The translations under genes and the position numbers were made by a program. Below, piece by piece: positions 53,853-62,046 of a stretch of DNA of 64,000 nt (positions within the stretch are counted from its first letter, which is position 1; each line of letters begins with the position of its first letter). The DNA is from Chloroflexota bacterium (GTDB taxonomy: Bacteria > Chloroflexota > UBA11872 > VXOZ01), in assembly GCA_012270555.1 (NCBI GenBank), contig JAAXIC010000017.1, positions 1 through 64,000 of the forward strand, read 5' to 3'. The notes beneath the pieces are model-generated. The model was given only the letters and a program-made list of their open reading frames with translations, searched no databases and had not been told where the DNA came from.

Positions 53853-55871
53853 GTGAGTGATAACGAGAATACAGTACCGCCAGCGCCGCAGAACCAGGGT
53901 GTCACAGACGGTGTGCAGATCACGGCGGAGGCAGCCGATGCGGCGCTGAAGACCGAGCTTGGCACATGTGTGCTCGATCCTGACGGCCCGGTGGTCGCGG
54001 GCGCGTTTGGCACGTGGACGATTACCTACACGGCCGGGAGCGCCGGCATCGCGCCCGGTGGGGGTATCGCCGTCGTCCCGCCCTGTGTGCACAGCGTGCG
54101 GTGGCGGCTGGGTCACGTCACAGCGACGACAACCGGCCGGTGTGGGGTTGCCGTGAGCCTGCGTAACGACTATCCACTCAAATACCACCACGCGCAGTTT
54201 CCGATCGTGTTTGTCACCGTGGAAGGCGCCGCGCTGCAGCCGGGTGAAGAGATCGCAGTGACCATCGGTGATGCCGGCTCGTTCATTCCCGGCTTTTATG
54301 AACGCGCGCGTGCGCAGGAAGTTGCTATGCATGAGATGCACTTCCAGGTACTAGTGGATGTGCTCGGCAATGCCAGCTATAGCAATCCGCGCTATCCCGG
54401 CGGCGAACCGAAAGGGTATCGGCTGCTGCCGGAGTTGCCGGTGGTGGACGTGGTCGCGGGGCCGCCCGCACGCTTGGGCGTGGTAGCTCCGGCCACGGTT
54501 GCTGCCGGCGAACAATTCTCTGTGCTGGTGCGGGTTGAGGATGCGTTTGGCAACGTCAGTAGGGACTTTGCAGGCGATGTCGCACTTGGCGTGCAGCCGC
54601 CGGGCGGCATCAGCGCGCCTGCACCCTGCCACATGACAGCGAACGACGGCGGCACGGCGCGGATCGGCCCATTTATCGTTGCCAGAAATGCGGCAGGTCC
54701 GGTCACGGTTACGGCTGCGGCGTGGGAAGCTGGTATATCCGGTGTCAGCAATCCGATTGACGTGGTAGAGGCAAGCAGCGACCGCATCTTCTTTGGCGAC
54801 CTGCACACCCACGCTCCCCGTGCCCTTGATCCCGGCCACCGCCCCCACGGGCCCTTCATGGCGCATGGCGTCGGCACGTATGCGGAAGCTTTTCGCTACG
54901 CCCGCGACGTTTCCGGCCTGGACTGCGTCGGCGTGGCCTGGTTTCCGCCGCCGCAGAACATCGAGGCCATTTGGTCTGTGCCACGGGTGGACGACTGGGA
55001 AGAATATCAGGCGATCATCGCGGATTTCCATGAACCGGGTGCGTTCGCGCCGTTAGTCGCAATTGAACTCAACGATCCCACCGCCGGACACAGAGTCATC
55101 CTCTATCCGGACGAGGGCAAACGAGTTACGACCAGCAAGATCGAGAAGATTTGGCCGGCGCTGGAGGGTACCGGCGCGGTAGTGGTGCCGCACCATATCA
55201 ATGTGTCGTCCGAGGGCGGCTATCAGAACTGGCGGGTGCAGGACTGGCAGCGCCACAACCCTCAGTACCAGACGGTATTGGAAATAGCGCAAAACCGCGG
55301 CGCGTTCGAGACCGATGCGCCCGGCGGCGCTACGCTGATCGGTGGCGGCGGCGCCTCGGCGCAGGATGCCTTGGCGCTCGGTCACCGCCTCGGCTTTGTA
55401 GGCGGCACCGACAGTCACCACGCCCAGCCCGGCAGGAACACCTGCTCCATGGCCGGCGTTGACTTCCACGACCACAAGACTGGCGGCCTCACCGCCGTCA
55501 TTGCCCCGGAACTTACCCGCGAGGCGATCATTCAAGCGCTCAGGGAACGCCGCTGCTATGCCACCACCGGCGCGCGCATTGTGCTTGACTTCTGTATAGA
55601 CGGCCACGGCATGGGTGAGGAGTTCACGGCGACCACATCTGAGGTGGCGGTGACGGCGCGTGTGCTCGGCACGGCTGAGATTGAACGACTGGAAGTGGTC
55701 TGCAACGGCGATATTGTTCTCGAGCAACCTGGGATTGGTCGTGTCGCCGAGATTGATGAATCGCTAGCACTACAAGGTGGCCAGACCTCCTATTACTATC
55801 TGCGCGTAACCCAGACTGACGGCCACGTCGCCTGGTCGAGCCCGATTTGGGTGTCGCCGCCGCAGCATTGA
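53853..55871 (+). CDS. DUF3604/CehA-McbA-like PHP-domain protein with N-terminal beta domains
   Basis: 672 residues from GTG 53853 (GGGAG upstream), no signal peptide. Residues about 20-290 look all-beta ('GTWTITYTAGSAGI', 'VEDAFGNVSRDFAGDV'), including an Ig-like module. The PHP part begins 'DRIFFGDLHTHAPRA' (two His ligands), then 'VVPHHINVSSEGG', 'FVGGTDSHHAQPG' and 'IIQALRERRCYATTGARI', and closes with 'YYYLRVTQTDGHVAWSSPIW', all typical of DUF3604. The TDH normally after strand 2 is replaced by VAWFPP, so the metal site is probably altered. Possibly a hydrolase of phosphate or ester substrates; function unproven. Confidence 0.8.
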   Translation: MSDNENTVPPAPQNQGVTDGVQITAEAADAALKTELGTCVLDPDGPVVAGAFGTWTITYTAGSAGIAPGGGIAVVPPCVHSVRWRLGHVTATTTGRCGVAVSLRNDYPLKYHHAQFPIVFVTVEGAALQPGEEIAVTIGDAGSFIPGFYERARAQEVAMHEMHFQVLVDVLGNASYSNPRYPGGEPKGYRLLPELPVVDVVAGPPARLGVVAPATVAAGEQFSVLVRVEDAFGNVSRDFAGDVALGVQPPGGISAPAPCHMTANDGGTARIGPFIVARNAAGPVTVTAAAWEAGISGVSNPIDVVEASSDRIFFGDLHTHAPRALDPGHRPHGPFMAHGVGTYAEAFRYARDVSGLDCVGVAWFPPPQNIEAIWSVPRVDDWEEYQAIIADFHEPGAFAPLVAIELNDPTAGHRVILYPDEGKRVTTSKIEKIWPALEGTGAVVVPHHINVSSEGGYQNWRVQDWQRHNPQYQTVLEIAQNRGAFETDAPGGATLIGGGGASAQDALALGHRLGFVGGTDSHHAQPGRNTCSMAGVDFHDHKTGGLTAVIAPELTREAIIQALRERRCYATTGARIVLDFCIDGHGMGEEFTATTSEVAVTARVLGTAEIERLEVVCNGDIVLEQPGIGRVAEIDESLALQGGQTSYYYLRVTQTDGHVAWSSPIWVSPPQH

Positions 55872-55965
55872 AGATGCCTCCGTTCGAAAGAAACTGCCCG
55901 GTCTTTGACGCCTCTAACTAGGCGCTATCATGTAACGGCGCATTGGAAGAACGCGTGGTAAGATA

Positions 55966-56460
55966 GTGAGCAATGTGGCGAAACAGGACGCCAAAGTTAC
56001 GATTAGACGTGCGGTCGAGGCGGATCGAGCTACCCTGATCAAGCTCATTGTGCGTGCATACGAAGACGTGCGCGAGCGGCAATCCGGTGAAGTTCTGGCA
56101 AGGATTTGGAATGACTGGAAAGCCAATCACGTCTGCTCAATTGATGTCGACCGGGTGATCCTCGCCGAGTTGGCAGGCAAAGAGGTTGGCTTTGCATCCT
56201 ATAGAGTAAACGCCGCAACGGGAATTGGAATCGTGGATGACAACGCGGTGTTGCCGGAGTATCGCGGTCGCGGCATCGGCGCGCAGCTTCTCGTGCGAAT
56301 ACTCCAGCTAATGGAGGATGCTGGGATGGAGTTTGCCCAGGTGTCAACCGGACTGGAAATCTCGTATATGTCTGCCCGACGAATGTACGAACGGCAAGGA
56401 TTTGTGCCGCTCCACCGCAGTGTTACGTATATCAAGAAGCTTACGCAGAATGCCGGATGA
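55966..56460 (+). CDS. GNAT family N-acetyltransferase, tandem copy 1
   Basis: 164 residues. Acetyl-CoA binding motif A is 'AVLPEYRGRGIGAQLLVRIL', preceded by 'EVGFASYRVN' and followed by 'MSARRMYERQGFVPLHRS'. Opening 'VTIRRAVEADRATLIKLIV' is shared by all three copies. GTG start 55966. Overlaps copy 2 by four bases. Acceptor unknown. It lacks the WREER..GIIGG segment found in copies 2 and 3. Confidence 0.85.
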   Translation: MSNVAKQDAKVTIRRAVEADRATLIKLIVRAYEDVRERQSGEVLARIWNDWKANHVCSIDVDRVILAELAGKEVGFASYRVNAATGIGIVDDNAVLPEYRGRGIGAQLLVRILQLMEDAGMEFAQVSTGLEISYMSARRMYERQGFVPLHRSVTYIKKLTQNAG

Positions 56461-56954
56461 TGGAAGCAACCCAAGTGAGCATTAGACAGGCTGTCGAAGC
56501 TGACCGAGAAACTCTAACCGAACTCATCGTTGCCGCTTTTGCGGATGTAACCGTTTTGCGCTGGCGAGAAGAAAGATTTGGCATCATCGGCGGACGCAGG
56601 TGGGAGGATTGGGAAGCCGATCTCATGCGCACTGTTGATCTGAAGTGGGTCATCATCGCCGAAGAGGCAGGCAGGGCAGTGGGGTTCGCGACCTACGAAC
56701 TGAACGACGCGACTCGCATCGGAAACGTGAGTGACAATGCCGTCTTGCCGGAATATCGTGGTCGCGGCATTGGCGGAAAGCTTCTCGAGTGTGTTCTCCG
56801 GCTGATGGAGGAGGCGGGCATGGAGTTTGCCCAAGTGTCGACGGGACTGAATGACGCTTACGCGCCTGCCCGCCGCATGTACGAGCGGCAGGGATTCGAG
56901 CCGCTCAACCGCAGTGCTCTCTACATGAAGAATCTGGCACAGAATTTCGCATGA
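56457..56954 (+). CDS. GNAT family N-acetyltransferase, tandem copy 2
   Basis: 165 residues. 'LRWREERFGIIGGRRWEDWE', 'AVGFATYELND', motif A 'AVLPEYRGRGIGGKLLECVL' and 'PARRMYERQGFEPLNRS'. Four-base ATGA overlaps with both neighbours imply translational coupling. Clearly a duplicate of the flanking genes. Confidence 0.87.
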   Translation: MMEATQVSIRQAVEADRETLTELIVAAFADVTVLRWREERFGIIGGRRWEDWEADLMRTVDLKWVIIAEEAGRAVGFATYELNDATRIGNVSDNAVLPEYRGRGIGGKLLECVLRLMEEAGMEFAQVSTGLNDAYAPARRMYERQGFEPLNRSALYMKNLAQNFA

Positions 56955-57460
56955 CGATGAACGCCGCTGAAATAACGCTCCGAACCGCCATTGAAGCGGA
57001 TCGCGAGACCCTAATAGACCTAATAGTACAAGGTTTTGCGGATGTCACGGTCAATCGCTGGCGCGAGGAGCGCTACGGCATCATTGGTGGGCGCACGTGG
57101 GACGAGTGGAAAGCCGACGACATGCGCACGATTGACATTAATAACGTGGTAATTGCGGAGACAGACGGCAAAGCGGTTGGCTTTGCTACCTTTCACGTCA
57201 ACGAAAGGACGCGAATTGGGACGGTGGGCAATAATGCCGTATTGCCGGAATATCGGGGTCGCGGCATCGGCGGGCAGCTAGATGCACGCGTATTGGAGCT
57301 CATCGCGGAGGCGGGCATGGAGTTTGCCCAGGTCTCGACGGGGCTTGAAGATTGCTACGAGCCCGCCCGCCGCATGTACGAGCGGCAAGGCTTCAAGGAG
57401 CTCAACCGTAGCATTGTCTACATGATGAGACTGAGCGACCGTTTGGAGCGATTTGAATAA
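56951..57460 (+). CDS. GNAT family N-acetyltransferase, tandem copy 3
   Basis: 169 residues; 'NRWREERYGIIGGRTWDEWK', motif A 'AVLPEYRGRGIGGQLDARVL', 'EPARRMYERQGFKELNRS'. Closer to copy 2 than to copy 1. Last of the coupled triplet; an R2 palindrome follows 48 bases after the stop. Confidence 0.87.
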   Translation: MTMNAAEITLRTAIEADRETLIDLIVQGFADVTVNRWREERYGIIGGRTWDEWKADDMRTIDINNVVIAETDGKAVGFATFHVNERTRIGTVGNNAVLPEYRGRGIGGQLDARVLELIAEAGMEFAQVSTGLEDCYEPARRMYERQGFKELNRSIVYMMRLSDRLERFE

Positions 57461-57507
57461 CCGATGGTGGCGAGTGAACTTGGTAAAGTGCTCGCCCGAG
57501 ATTTGAA

Positions 57508-57535
57508 CGCCCTTCGACAGGCTCAGGGCGAACGG
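57508..57535. repeat. Dispersed palindromic repeat, family R2
   Basis: CGCCCTTCGACAGGCTCAGG GCGAACGG; the CGCCCT-CGACAGGCT-AGGGCG core forms a perfect short stem. Between the GNAT triplet and the next DUF3604 gene. Confidence 0.75.
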
Positions 57536-57585
57536 AGTTCCTGATTGATAGAAATTCAGCGAACACCCTCTAAGATAGAGAGGAA

Positions 57586-59100
57586 ATGAGCATCGGAATG
57601 GAATACAAGATTCTCTGGGGCGACATTCACAACCACAACACCGTAGGCCTGTTTCACTACACCAAAGGCACGTTGGAACGGGCCATTGACATGGCGCAGA
57701 GCCATCTCGACTTCTTTGCCTTCACCGGCCATGCCCAGTGGCACGATATGCCGGAAATGCCGAATAACCGGCACGAACAGTGGCAAGAGGGCTTTGACCG
57801 CCACAGGGAAGTCTGGCCTAGAACCAAGCAGTTGATCAAGGAGGCCACGGACCCGGGGCGCTTTGAGGCGTTCCTGGGTTACGAGTGGCACTCCGCCGGC
57901 TTTGGCGACCACTGCGTGATCTACAAGGAAGACGGCCCGTTGCAGTTCGCCAACCACGTGCGCGAGATTCAGGAGCACGCCCGTCGCAGCGGCGCACTGC
58001 TGGTGCCGCATCATCCCGGCTACATGCGCGGGTTCCGCGGCGCCAACTGGGACTGGCTCGATGAATCGGTGTCTCCCATCGTGGAGATAATCTCAGAGCA
58101 CGGCGGTGCGGAGCGCGATCGCGGCCGGTTTGCGTATACGCGGCACGGTCTGGGACCGCGCGTCACCATAAATACCATCCAGCACGCGCTCGCCCTGGGT
58201 CATCACGTGGGCTTTACCGGTTCCTCAGACGACCATCAGGCCCATCCGGGCGCCTACAACGAGGGCCAGGTGGCGGTACTGGTGCCGGAGTTCACGCGGG
58301 AGGCGATATGGGACGCGCTGTGGAGCCGCCGGTGTTACGCGGCTTCCGGCGACAAGATCGAACTCGACTTCCGCATCAACGGGCAACCGATGGGCTCCAT
58401 GCTGCCTGCCACGAGCGAGCGTGAGATCGCCGTCAACGTGCGCGGCTGGGACGAGATAGAGAAGGTGGAGGTCATCAAGAACAACCGCGTCATCCACCGG
58501 CACTTCCCGGCTGATCACGAGCCGGCTGAGGGGTATCCCTGGTCGCGGCGGCATCGCTGCCGTGTCGAAGTGGGTTGGGGGCCCTGGTCGGCGTTCGGCA
58601 AGCCGCGCATCGCCGAGTGGGATCTCACCGTGACGGTGGACGGCGCCCGCATCCACCAGGCCATGCCTTGCTTCCAACCGGGACCGTTCCATGAGGAGAA
58701 GCGCAGCCGCATTCTGGAATCAACTGCCTCGACGTGCAGGTTTCAAACCTATACATCGCTGGCTGAATGCCTCAACGATTGCCCGCAGAACTCCGTGGTG
58801 TTGGATGTTGAAGGGCCGCCGTCAGCTACGATTACTTTGTCCTTCACTAAGCCAATGGTGCGCACCGAAGCGTACACGCTGGAGGAAGCTTCCAAGAATG
58901 CGATCACGGATTTGACCACCGGCTTTCCTTCCGATTCGTTTCTAATTCATCGACTCGTACCGGACGAATTGGCTACCGCTGAGTACGGTCTCGTCGACAC
59001 TCCGAGCGAGGATCGGGCGGAAGACTATTACTACCTGCGCGCGACGCAAGAGAATGGGCAGGTGGCGTGGTCGAGTCCGATCTGGGTGGCGAATGCATGA
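57586..59100 (+). CDS. DUF3604/CehA-McbA-like PHP-domain protein
   Basis: 504 residues; relative of the protein at 53853 but without its N-terminal beta domains. 'ILWGDIHNHNTVGLFHY' gives the first His pair, 'LDFFAFTGHAQWHDMP' the second motif (TGH in place of TDH), 'AFLGYEWHSAGFGDH', 'LLVPHHPGYMRGF' and 'FTGSSDDHQAHPGAY' the rest. The C-terminus has a beta domain ending 'YYYLRATQENGQVAWSSPIW'. ATG 57586 has GAGAGGAA just upstream. No signal peptide. Function of DUF3604 is unproven. Confidence 0.8.
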   Translation: MSIGMEYKILWGDIHNHNTVGLFHYTKGTLERAIDMAQSHLDFFAFTGHAQWHDMPEMPNNRHEQWQEGFDRHREVWPRTKQLIKEATDPGRFEAFLGYEWHSAGFGDHCVIYKEDGPLQFANHVREIQEHARRSGALLVPHHPGYMRGFRGANWDWLDESVSPIVEIISEHGGAERDRGRFAYTRHGLGPRVTINTIQHALALGHHVGFTGSSDDHQAHPGAYNEGQVAVLVPEFTREAIWDALWSRRCYAASGDKIELDFRINGQPMGSMLPATSEREIAVNVRGWDEIEKVEVIKNNRVIHRHFPADHEPAEGYPWSRRHRCRVEVGWGPWSAFGKPRIAEWDLTVTVDGARIHQAMPCFQPGPFHEEKRSRILESTASTCRFQTYTSLAECLNDCPQNSVVLDVEGPPSATITLSFTKPMVRTEAYTLEEASKNAITDLTTGFPSDSFLIHRLVPDELATAEYGLVDTPSEDRAEDYYYLRATQENGQVAWSSPIWVANA

Positions 59101-59160
59101 GGAAGGTTTTCGTAGCGTAACTCTGCAAGTCCTTGGAAAAAGAGGTGGCTAGTTGGGATT

Positions 59161-59263
59161 CACCCTCACCCCGGCTCTCTCCCTCGAGGGAGAGGGGGTT
59201 TCTTAGCTCCTGCTGGAGTTCTGTAGAGGTTTCACTTGGGGCATCCACAAGGGCTGCCCCTAC
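59161..59263. repeat. R5 and R6 repeats before a DegT gene
   Basis: 59161-59198 is CACCCTCACCCCGGCTCTCT then CCCTCGAGGGAGAGGGGG (R5). 59238-59263 is GGGGCATCCACAAGGGCTGC CCCTAC (R6), related to the palindrome at 61705. The second lies only 18 bases before the ATG of the next gene. Confidence 0.7.
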
Positions 59264-59280
59264 CTACGAGAGAGTGACCA

Positions 59281-60555
59281 ATGAACGGTAAGCTAGCAAT
59301 AGACGGCGGCACGCCGGTACGCACGACGCCGCTGCCAGGCCCGTATCCAGGTGCGACTTTCATCGGTGAGGAAGAGAAGCGGGCCGTGAATGAAGTATTG
59401 GAGCGGCGCTCACCGTTTCGCTATTACGGCCCCGATCCGGCCTACGCCGTTAACGCGCTGGAACAGAAGGTGGCGTCACTTGTTGGCATTGAGCACGCCG
59501 TGGGCGTGACCTCAGGCACGGCGGCGCTGATTGTGGCGCTCCGCGCGTTGGGCGTGGGTCCCGGGGACGAGGTGATCGTGCCCGCCGCGACGTTCTATGG
59601 CTGTGTGAACGCCGTGGTCGCGTGCCAGGCGGTGCCAATATTCGCCGACCTGGACGATAGCGTTAGCATTTCTGCGGAGAGCGTCGAGCGCGTCATCACG
59701 CCGCGCACGCGTGCGGTCATGGTCGTCCATTGGCGCGGTGTGGCTGCCGATTTGCAGCCGTTGCTCGAAGTAGGAAAGCGACACGGAGTCGCTATTCTCG
59801 AGGACTGCGCGCAGTCGTTTGGGGCGGAATACCACGGGCGGTACGTTGGCGGGTTAGGTGACATAAACATCTTCAGCTTCCAGATGAACAAGGTGATTTC
59901 TGCCGGTGAGGGCGGGATGGTTGTCACCAATGACCCCGTGCTCCACCAACGCGCCGTTGCTTGCCAGGACCAAGGTACTCCCCGCCAGAGTGAGGGTGCG
60001 GAAGTGGCGCCGTTTTTTGGCGAAAACTACCGCATGAGCGAATTGACCGCTGCGGTCCTTCTGAAGCAGGTTGAGAAGCTCGACCGCCTGCGTGCGCATG
60101 TGCGCCATTTGGGTGGCATCATCTTAGCTAGCGTGCGAGACTTGCCCGACGTCCGCCCGCGCCCGATGGCCGATCCGGCGGGCGATGCCGGCGTGAGCCC
60201 GGGGTTTATCTTCGCTACACCGGAAGTCTGCGCGTGGGCGCGCAAGGCGCTGGCCGCCGAGGGTGTGCCGATCAAGTTTCCCTATGGCGGTGTACCAGTC
60301 TACATGCATGAGCCAATTGTGCAGAAACGCATGTGGCACGACGGGCCGTCGCCGTGGGATCCGCGCCTTTATGACGGAGTGGCGGAATACGGTCCCGGCC
60401 TCTGTCCGCGTGCGGAAGAGTTGATGCCGCGGGTTTGCGAGTATCATTTGAGCATGGATTGGACGGAGCAGGACGCCCGAGATGTTGCCGACGGGCTGCG
60501 AAAAGTCATGCAGGCGGTGCCAAGCGATCTGCTGGCGGTGGCGCGGGTATCGTAA
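59281..60555 (+). CDS. DegT/DnrJ/EryC1/StrS family PLP-dependent aminotransferase
   Basis: 424 residues, sharing the opening NGKLAIDGGTPVRTTPLPG with the protein at 13362. 'GIEHAVGVTSGTAALIVAL' and 'GDEVIVPAATFYGCVNAV' form the cofactor pocket, 'AILEDCAQSFGAEY' the PLP Asp, and 'IFSFQMNKVISAGEGGMVV' the Schiff-base Lys. 'ALAAEGVPIKFPYGGVPVY' is in the substrate region. No sugar-nucleotide genes nearby; substrate unknown. The start has no strong ribosome site (AGAGAG). Confidence 0.88.
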   Translation: MNGKLAIDGGTPVRTTPLPGPYPGATFIGEEEKRAVNEVLERRSPFRYYGPDPAYAVNALEQKVASLVGIEHAVGVTSGTAALIVALRALGVGPGDEVIVPAATFYGCVNAVVACQAVPIFADLDDSVSISAESVERVITPRTRAVMVVHWRGVAADLQPLLEVGKRHGVAILEDCAQSFGAEYHGRYVGGLGDINIFSFQMNKVISAGEGGMVVTNDPVLHQRAVACQDQGTPRQSEGAEVAPFFGENYRMSELTAAVLLKQVEKLDRLRAHVRHLGGIILASVRDLPDVRPRPMADPAGDAGVSPGFIFATPEVCAWARKALAAEGVPIKFPYGGVPVYMHEPIVQKRMWHDGPSPWDPRLYDGVAEYGPGLCPRAEELMPRVCEYHLSMDWTEQDARDVADGLRKVMQAVPSDLLAVARVS

Positions 60556-60712
60556 CTGGTAGACTAGGATGTGCTCGGCGCGAGAAGCGCACGTGTCCGG
60601 AGAGGGAAGCAAGTCAGATTAGGAAAGGATGATCGCTCGCCTCCGGACAAGAGAATGAGTGAAGTTATGGGTCTTCCATAGTGTAGTGATCTTAGAAGGG
60701 AAGTTCTTGCAG

Positions 60713-61687
60713 ATGGGCATACTGGAAATGTTGGCGGAAGACGTCGTACTCGGTGACGGCGGCTACATTGTTGAACTTGAGAAGCGTGGCTATGTCATCG
60801 CTGGAGCATTCACTCCCGAACTGGCACTGGAATACCCGAGCGCCATTCGCGAGCTGCATGTTGAATTCTTGCGCGCCGGTTCGGAAGTCTTGCAGGTGAT
60901 GGCGTTCTACGGCAGCCGCAGCAAGCTGGAAACCGTAGGCCAGGCCGACCGGACCTTCGAGATCAACCAGAAAACCACGCAAATCGCCAAGGATGTCGCC
61001 GGGGACAAGGCGCTCGTGGCCGGAGACCTCAGCGCCACATGGAAGTGGGAAGATGGAAACGACGCCGGCAATGCTGCAATCGCCGGCATCTTTGACGAGC
61101 AGATCGAGGCGCAAGAAGGCGTGGACTTCTTCATTGGCGAGACCTTCTGGCACTTGGGTGAAGCGTTGCTCTGCCTGGAACGCATCAAGGCCAAGTCGAA
61201 TCTGCCGGCTATGATCACCATGTCTTTCCGCGCCACGACCGAAACGGACGACGGCTATTCCGCTGCCGATTGCGCGCGCATGCTGGCCGACGCGGGGGCG
61301 GAGATTGTGGGCGCGAACTGCATGCGAGACCCCGTGCACACGTATCCCATTCTCGATGAGATGCGCGATGCTACCGATGCCTACATCGCCGCCCAACCGG
61401 TGGCGCACCGCACCAGCGACGAGGTGCCGTGGTTCACGGGCACGTCGGCCTTTCCCGACAAGCTGGAACCGACGCAAATGACGCGCTATGAAATGGCGGA
61501 CTACGCGGTGAAGGCCAAGGCCATGGGCGTGAACTTCATCGGTGCCTGTTGTGGGACGGTTGCTATGCACGTGCGCGAGATGGCCAAAGTGCTAGGTAAG
61601 TTCGAGGAAGAGCAGATTTGGCAACCCGATCCCGACAAGCCCATGAGCGAGACGGAGTTTAACTGGGAACGACGGCAGGAGAGTTAA
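60713..61687 (+). CDS. Betaine-homocysteine S-methyltransferase-like protein
   Basis: Zinc-dependent methyltransferase of the homocysteine S-methyltransferase family. From ATG 60713 it begins 'MGILEMLAEDVVLGDGGYIV', the usual BHMT-type opening; the GTG at 60659 in the track adds unconserved residues. 'LQVMAFYGSR' and 'GANCMRDP' (first Zn Cys) and 'FIGACCGTVAMHVREMA' (Cys-Cys) complete the zinc site. 324 aa. Together with the next gene (dimethylglycine/sarcosine dehydrogenase-like) it suggests betaine demethylation. Homocysteine as acceptor is inferred from the family. Confidence 0.85.
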   Translation: MGILEMLAEDVVLGDGGYIVELEKRGYVIAGAFTPELALEYPSAIRELHVEFLRAGSEVLQVMAFYGSRSKLETVGQADRTFEINQKTTQIAKDVAGDKALVAGDLSATWKWEDGNDAGNAAIAGIFDEQIEAQEGVDFFIGETFWHLGEALLCLERIKAKSNLPAMITMSFRATTETDDGYSAADCARMLADAGAEIVGANCMRDPVHTYPILDEMRDATDAYIAAQPVAHRTSDEVPWFTGTSAFPDKLEPTQMTRYEMADYAVKAKAMGVNFIGACCGTVAMHVREMAKVLGKFEEEQIWQPDPDKPMSETEFNWERRQES

Positions 61688-61704
61688 ACGCCCGGTGCGA
61701 AAGC

Positions 61705-61734
61705 CGTAGGGGCACGATATATCGTGCCCCTACG
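61705..61734. repeat. Perfect 30-base palindrome, family R6
   Basis: CGTAGGGGCACGATA and its exact complement TATCGTGCCCCTACG. It begins 18 bases after the BHMT-like stop and may also act as a terminator-like hairpin, though no T-run follows. Confidence 0.85.
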
Positions 61735-61788
61735 CCCGATTGGCGGAGGGATCGTGGAACAATATGTCGCATTGGTGTCGTACCCAAT

Positions 61789-61808
61789 GTAGCGCGGGGC
61801 TTGTCCAC
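61789..61808. repeat. Inverted copy of family R3
   Basis: GTAGCGCGGGGCTTGTCC, reverse complement of the GGACAAGCCCCCGCGCTAC core found at 4139 and 53805. Confidence 0.7.
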
Positions 61809-61908
61809 CGCCGGGGCACGTGGCACTGCGGCTTCTTCGACTATTCGGAACGTGCTCCTACCATCGCCGTTGCGAAAAATGGGTGCATAAGAGACTTGCC
61901 GGAAACCG

Positions 61909-61929
61909 GCGCAGGTTGCAAACCTGCGC
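61909..61929. repeat. Palindromic repeat, family R4
   Basis: GCGCAGGTTGCAAACCTGCGC-type 21-base palindrome followed by TACGGGG, matching the copies at 7665 and 53708. Confidence 0.8.
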
Positions 61930-62046
61930 TACGGGGGCTCGGGGCACTAAGAGTGCCAGAATCCTTATTGGAATAATCGCGGTAACAGCATTGCAAGACA
62001 CCGCCTGGAATCGCCCCCACCCCAAGCTAGATGAGGAGATCCTGCC

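Larger units (their letters stand above)
61688..62046. other. Intergenic stretch, 359 bases, three palindromic repeats
   Basis: No gene seen. Holds R6 (61705-61734), an inverted R3 (61789-61808) and R4 (61909-61929). The density of repeats here is the highest in the window. Confidence 0.75.
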
